Translations under genes and position numbers: made by a program | Notes under the pieces: generated by a model | Databases searched by the model: none | The model's input: only the letters and a program-made list of their open reading frames with translations | What the model was told of the DNA's origin: nothing | Assembly (NCBI GenBank): GCA_964561545.1 | Contig: CAZLQF010000021.1 | Coordinates: 1 to 41,959, forward strand | DNA: 41,959 nt | From: CAZLQF01 sp964561545 | Lineage (GTDB): Bacteria; Bacteroidota; Bacteroidia; CAILMK01; CAYYUA01 | Direction: 5' to 3' | In this document: in pieces, positions 40,894 to 41,959 of the stretch | Position numbering within the stretch: position 1 is the first letter of the stretch | How the letters are laid out: each line of letters starts with the position of its first letter

Positions 40894-41959
40894 AATCGAG
40901 TAGACGGCTCCGCCACCTTTAAGTGACGGAGTGCGCCTCTCACACCACCAAGCGTACGGGTCACGTACTTGGCGGTTCATTGGATTTGAGGTTGCATACG
41001 CTGGTAATAGGAAAGCATCGATTCATAACCCCTTTTCCTGAGCCTTGATAAAGTTATTGTAGTCCCCAGCATCGGGCTCTGGGCGACTGCCCAGCCTCCT
41101 TTCCGAGTCCTACTCCACGCATAAGCATGGAGCTTATCAACGCCCAGTCGAAGCAGGTTCTTGCGCTTCCTTTCAGGCTTCTTCCAGTCGTGCCAAATAC
41201 AGTATCTTAAGCGGTTTCTTAACCACTCATCGAGTGATTTTAGCTTGGTTCGTATGTTCGCAAGGCGGTAGTTATCTACCCAGCCCCGCCATACCTCGGC
41301 AAGCTTTGCTAACCGCTCCTCGAAACTGTAAGGCTTCGTCTTTTTGGTCAAGTCCTTCAATTTGCGCTTTAGCGAGTCCCAACTGCTTTGCTTCACCACC
41401 AGCTGATATTGGCCCTTCTCCCCTTTCTTGTAGGTCGGTACAAATCCGTGTCCCAGCAATTCAAAATTGTTGGGCCTGCGGATCCCGCTCTTCGCCTTGT
41501 TAATCGGTAACTTCAGCTTGTCTCTTAGAAACAAATAAACTGAGTTACCTATCTTTCGGGCTTTTGCTTTGGACTTCGCATAAATGCTGAAGTCATCCGC
41601 ATAGCGTACGTACCGATAGCCTCGCTTTGAAAGCTCCTTGTCCAATACATCCAACATGATGTTCGATAGCAGTGGACTTAACGGAGAACCCTGTGGCACT
41701 CCTTTCCTGCGCTTATGCAGCTTCCCATCGATTAAAATGGGTGCTCTAAGCCACTTACGGATGAGCCGTAGGGTGGTCGGGCACTTTACCTTCCGGTAAA
41801 TCAGATCCAGCAGGATCGCATGGTCGACTTCATCAAAATAACCCGCAAGGTCGATGTCCACAATGTCCTGATAACCATCATTGATGTATTTCAGGGATTG
41901 GTTTACTGCCTTGTGGATGTTCTTGTCAGGACGGAAGCCGTAACTGAAAGGTTCGAAAT
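40894..41959 (-). mobile_element. Group II intron, 3' part (domains V-VI and encoded reverse transcriptase), truncated by the window
   Basis: The intron lies on the minus strand and its 5' end is beyond the window. After the RT stop, bases 40978 down to about 40942 fold as domain V: ACCGCCAAG pairs with CTTGGTGGT, a 2-base bulge (CG) follows, and TACG/CGTA closes a 5-base loop. Bases 40941-40894 fold as domain VI: CTCCGTCAC pairs with GTGGCGGAG around TTAAAG, and below it AGGCG/CGTCT and GAG/CTC leave one unpaired A at 40901. That A, 7 bases before the proposed end GATT at 40894, is where the branch-point adenosine belongs. The exact 3' boundary could differ by one base. The intron sits 13 bp past the hepT stop and reads against it. 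Confidence 0.8.
40977..41957 (-). CDS. ltrA: Group II intron reverse transcriptase/maturase (5'-truncated by window edge)
   Basis: This partial protein has at least 326 residues visible; the frame is open to the window edge, so an internal GTG at 41861 is not the start. It opens in RT motif 1 (EPFSYGFRPDKNIHKAV), then has VDIDLAGYFDEVDHAIL with the first catalytic Asp, RRKGVPQGSPLSPLLSN and the YADD box (RYVRYADDFSIYAKS). After the thumb comes the maturase X region (WRGWVDNYRLANIRTKLKSL) and the C-terminal TRKGGWAVAQSPMLGTT segment. No HNH endonuclease motif is visible after it. The stop codon TGA overlaps the first bases of domain V. It is expected to splice its own intron and drive retrohoming. 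Confidence 0.93.
   Translation of the reverse strand, partial: FEPFSYGFRPDKNIHKAVNQSLKYINDGYQDIVDIDLAGYFDEVDHAILLDLIYRKVKCPTTLRLIRKWLRAPILIDGKLHKRRKGVPQGSPLSPLLSNIMLDVLDKELSKRGYRYVRYADDFSIYAKSKAKARKIGNSVYLFLRDKLKLPINKAKSGIRRPNNFELLGHGFVPTYKKGEKGQYQLVVKQSSWDSLKRKLKDLTKKTKPYSFEERLAKLAEVWRGWVDNYRLANIRTKLKSLDEWLRNRLRYCIWHDWKKPERKRKNLLRLGVDKLHAYAWSRTRKGGWAVAQSPMLGTTITLSRLRKRGYESMLSYYQRMQPQIQ

Overview
The window looks like chromosomal DNA from a Bacteroidetes bacterium, most likely Cytophagales-like; this placement is by inference and the genus is not resolved. The evidence is: (i) start codons without Shine-Dalgarno sequences; (ii) many upstream copies of the Bacteroidetes -7 promoter element TAnnTTTG; (iii) the gene order rpmB-rpmG-DUF4295-ftsY; (iv) BshC (bacillithiol), an OstA-type LptD, a DUF2027/Smr protein and a bacterial GH3 protein; (v) moderate-to-low GC. 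Several genes seem to start with TTG (aroB, the MlaD gene, polX, rlmB, the TPR kinase).

Layout. 1-620 is non-coding apart from a perfect hairpin. 621-4161 is a shikimate cluster, aroB-aroA-aroC, convergent with cinA. 5748-9168 is an envelope block: lptD (minus), divergent from an N-acetylmuramoyl-L-alanine amidase that is followed by an MlaD/MCE lipid-transport protein. 10512-12421 holds ribosomal proteins L28 and L33, a 49-aa DUF4295 protein missed by length cut-offs, a strong terminator, a nested hairpin and ftsY. bshC follows, then a decayed SAM methyltransferase, then a UbiA-like membrane protein on the minus strand with a translationally coupled small membrane ORF. recQ is followed by three small secreted proteins (two of them tandem paralogs), a MORN-repeat protein, a PolX-like protein with a ruined polymerase site but intact PHP nuclease motifs, and a family 9 glycosyltransferase.

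23604-30713 carries kynureninase, the DUF2027/Smr protein, a lipoprotein, a small membrane protein, a secreted protein resembling a free-standing M6-metalloprotease propeptide, trmD, and a cupin-GH3 pair on the minus strand. After a 972-bp gap come a TPR sensor histidine kinase, dnaG, rlmB, a PaaN-type aldehyde dehydrogenase with its own promoter and terminator, and a Tat-exported aldo/keto reductase. The right edge is accessory DNA: a MntA/HepT (MNT/HEPN) toxin-antitoxin pair, and immediately beyond it the 3' part of a group II intron (domains V and VI plus the reverse transcriptase/maturase) in the opposite orientation, running off the window.

Most of the window is housekeeping. No wholly new multi-gene system is evident. 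The most unusual items are the PHP protein with a lost polymerase site, the orphan propeptide-like protein, the tandem secreted paralogs behind recQ, the nested hairpin before ftsY, and the UbiA homolog without its first Asp-rich motif. No tRNA, rRNA or CRISPR array was seen.
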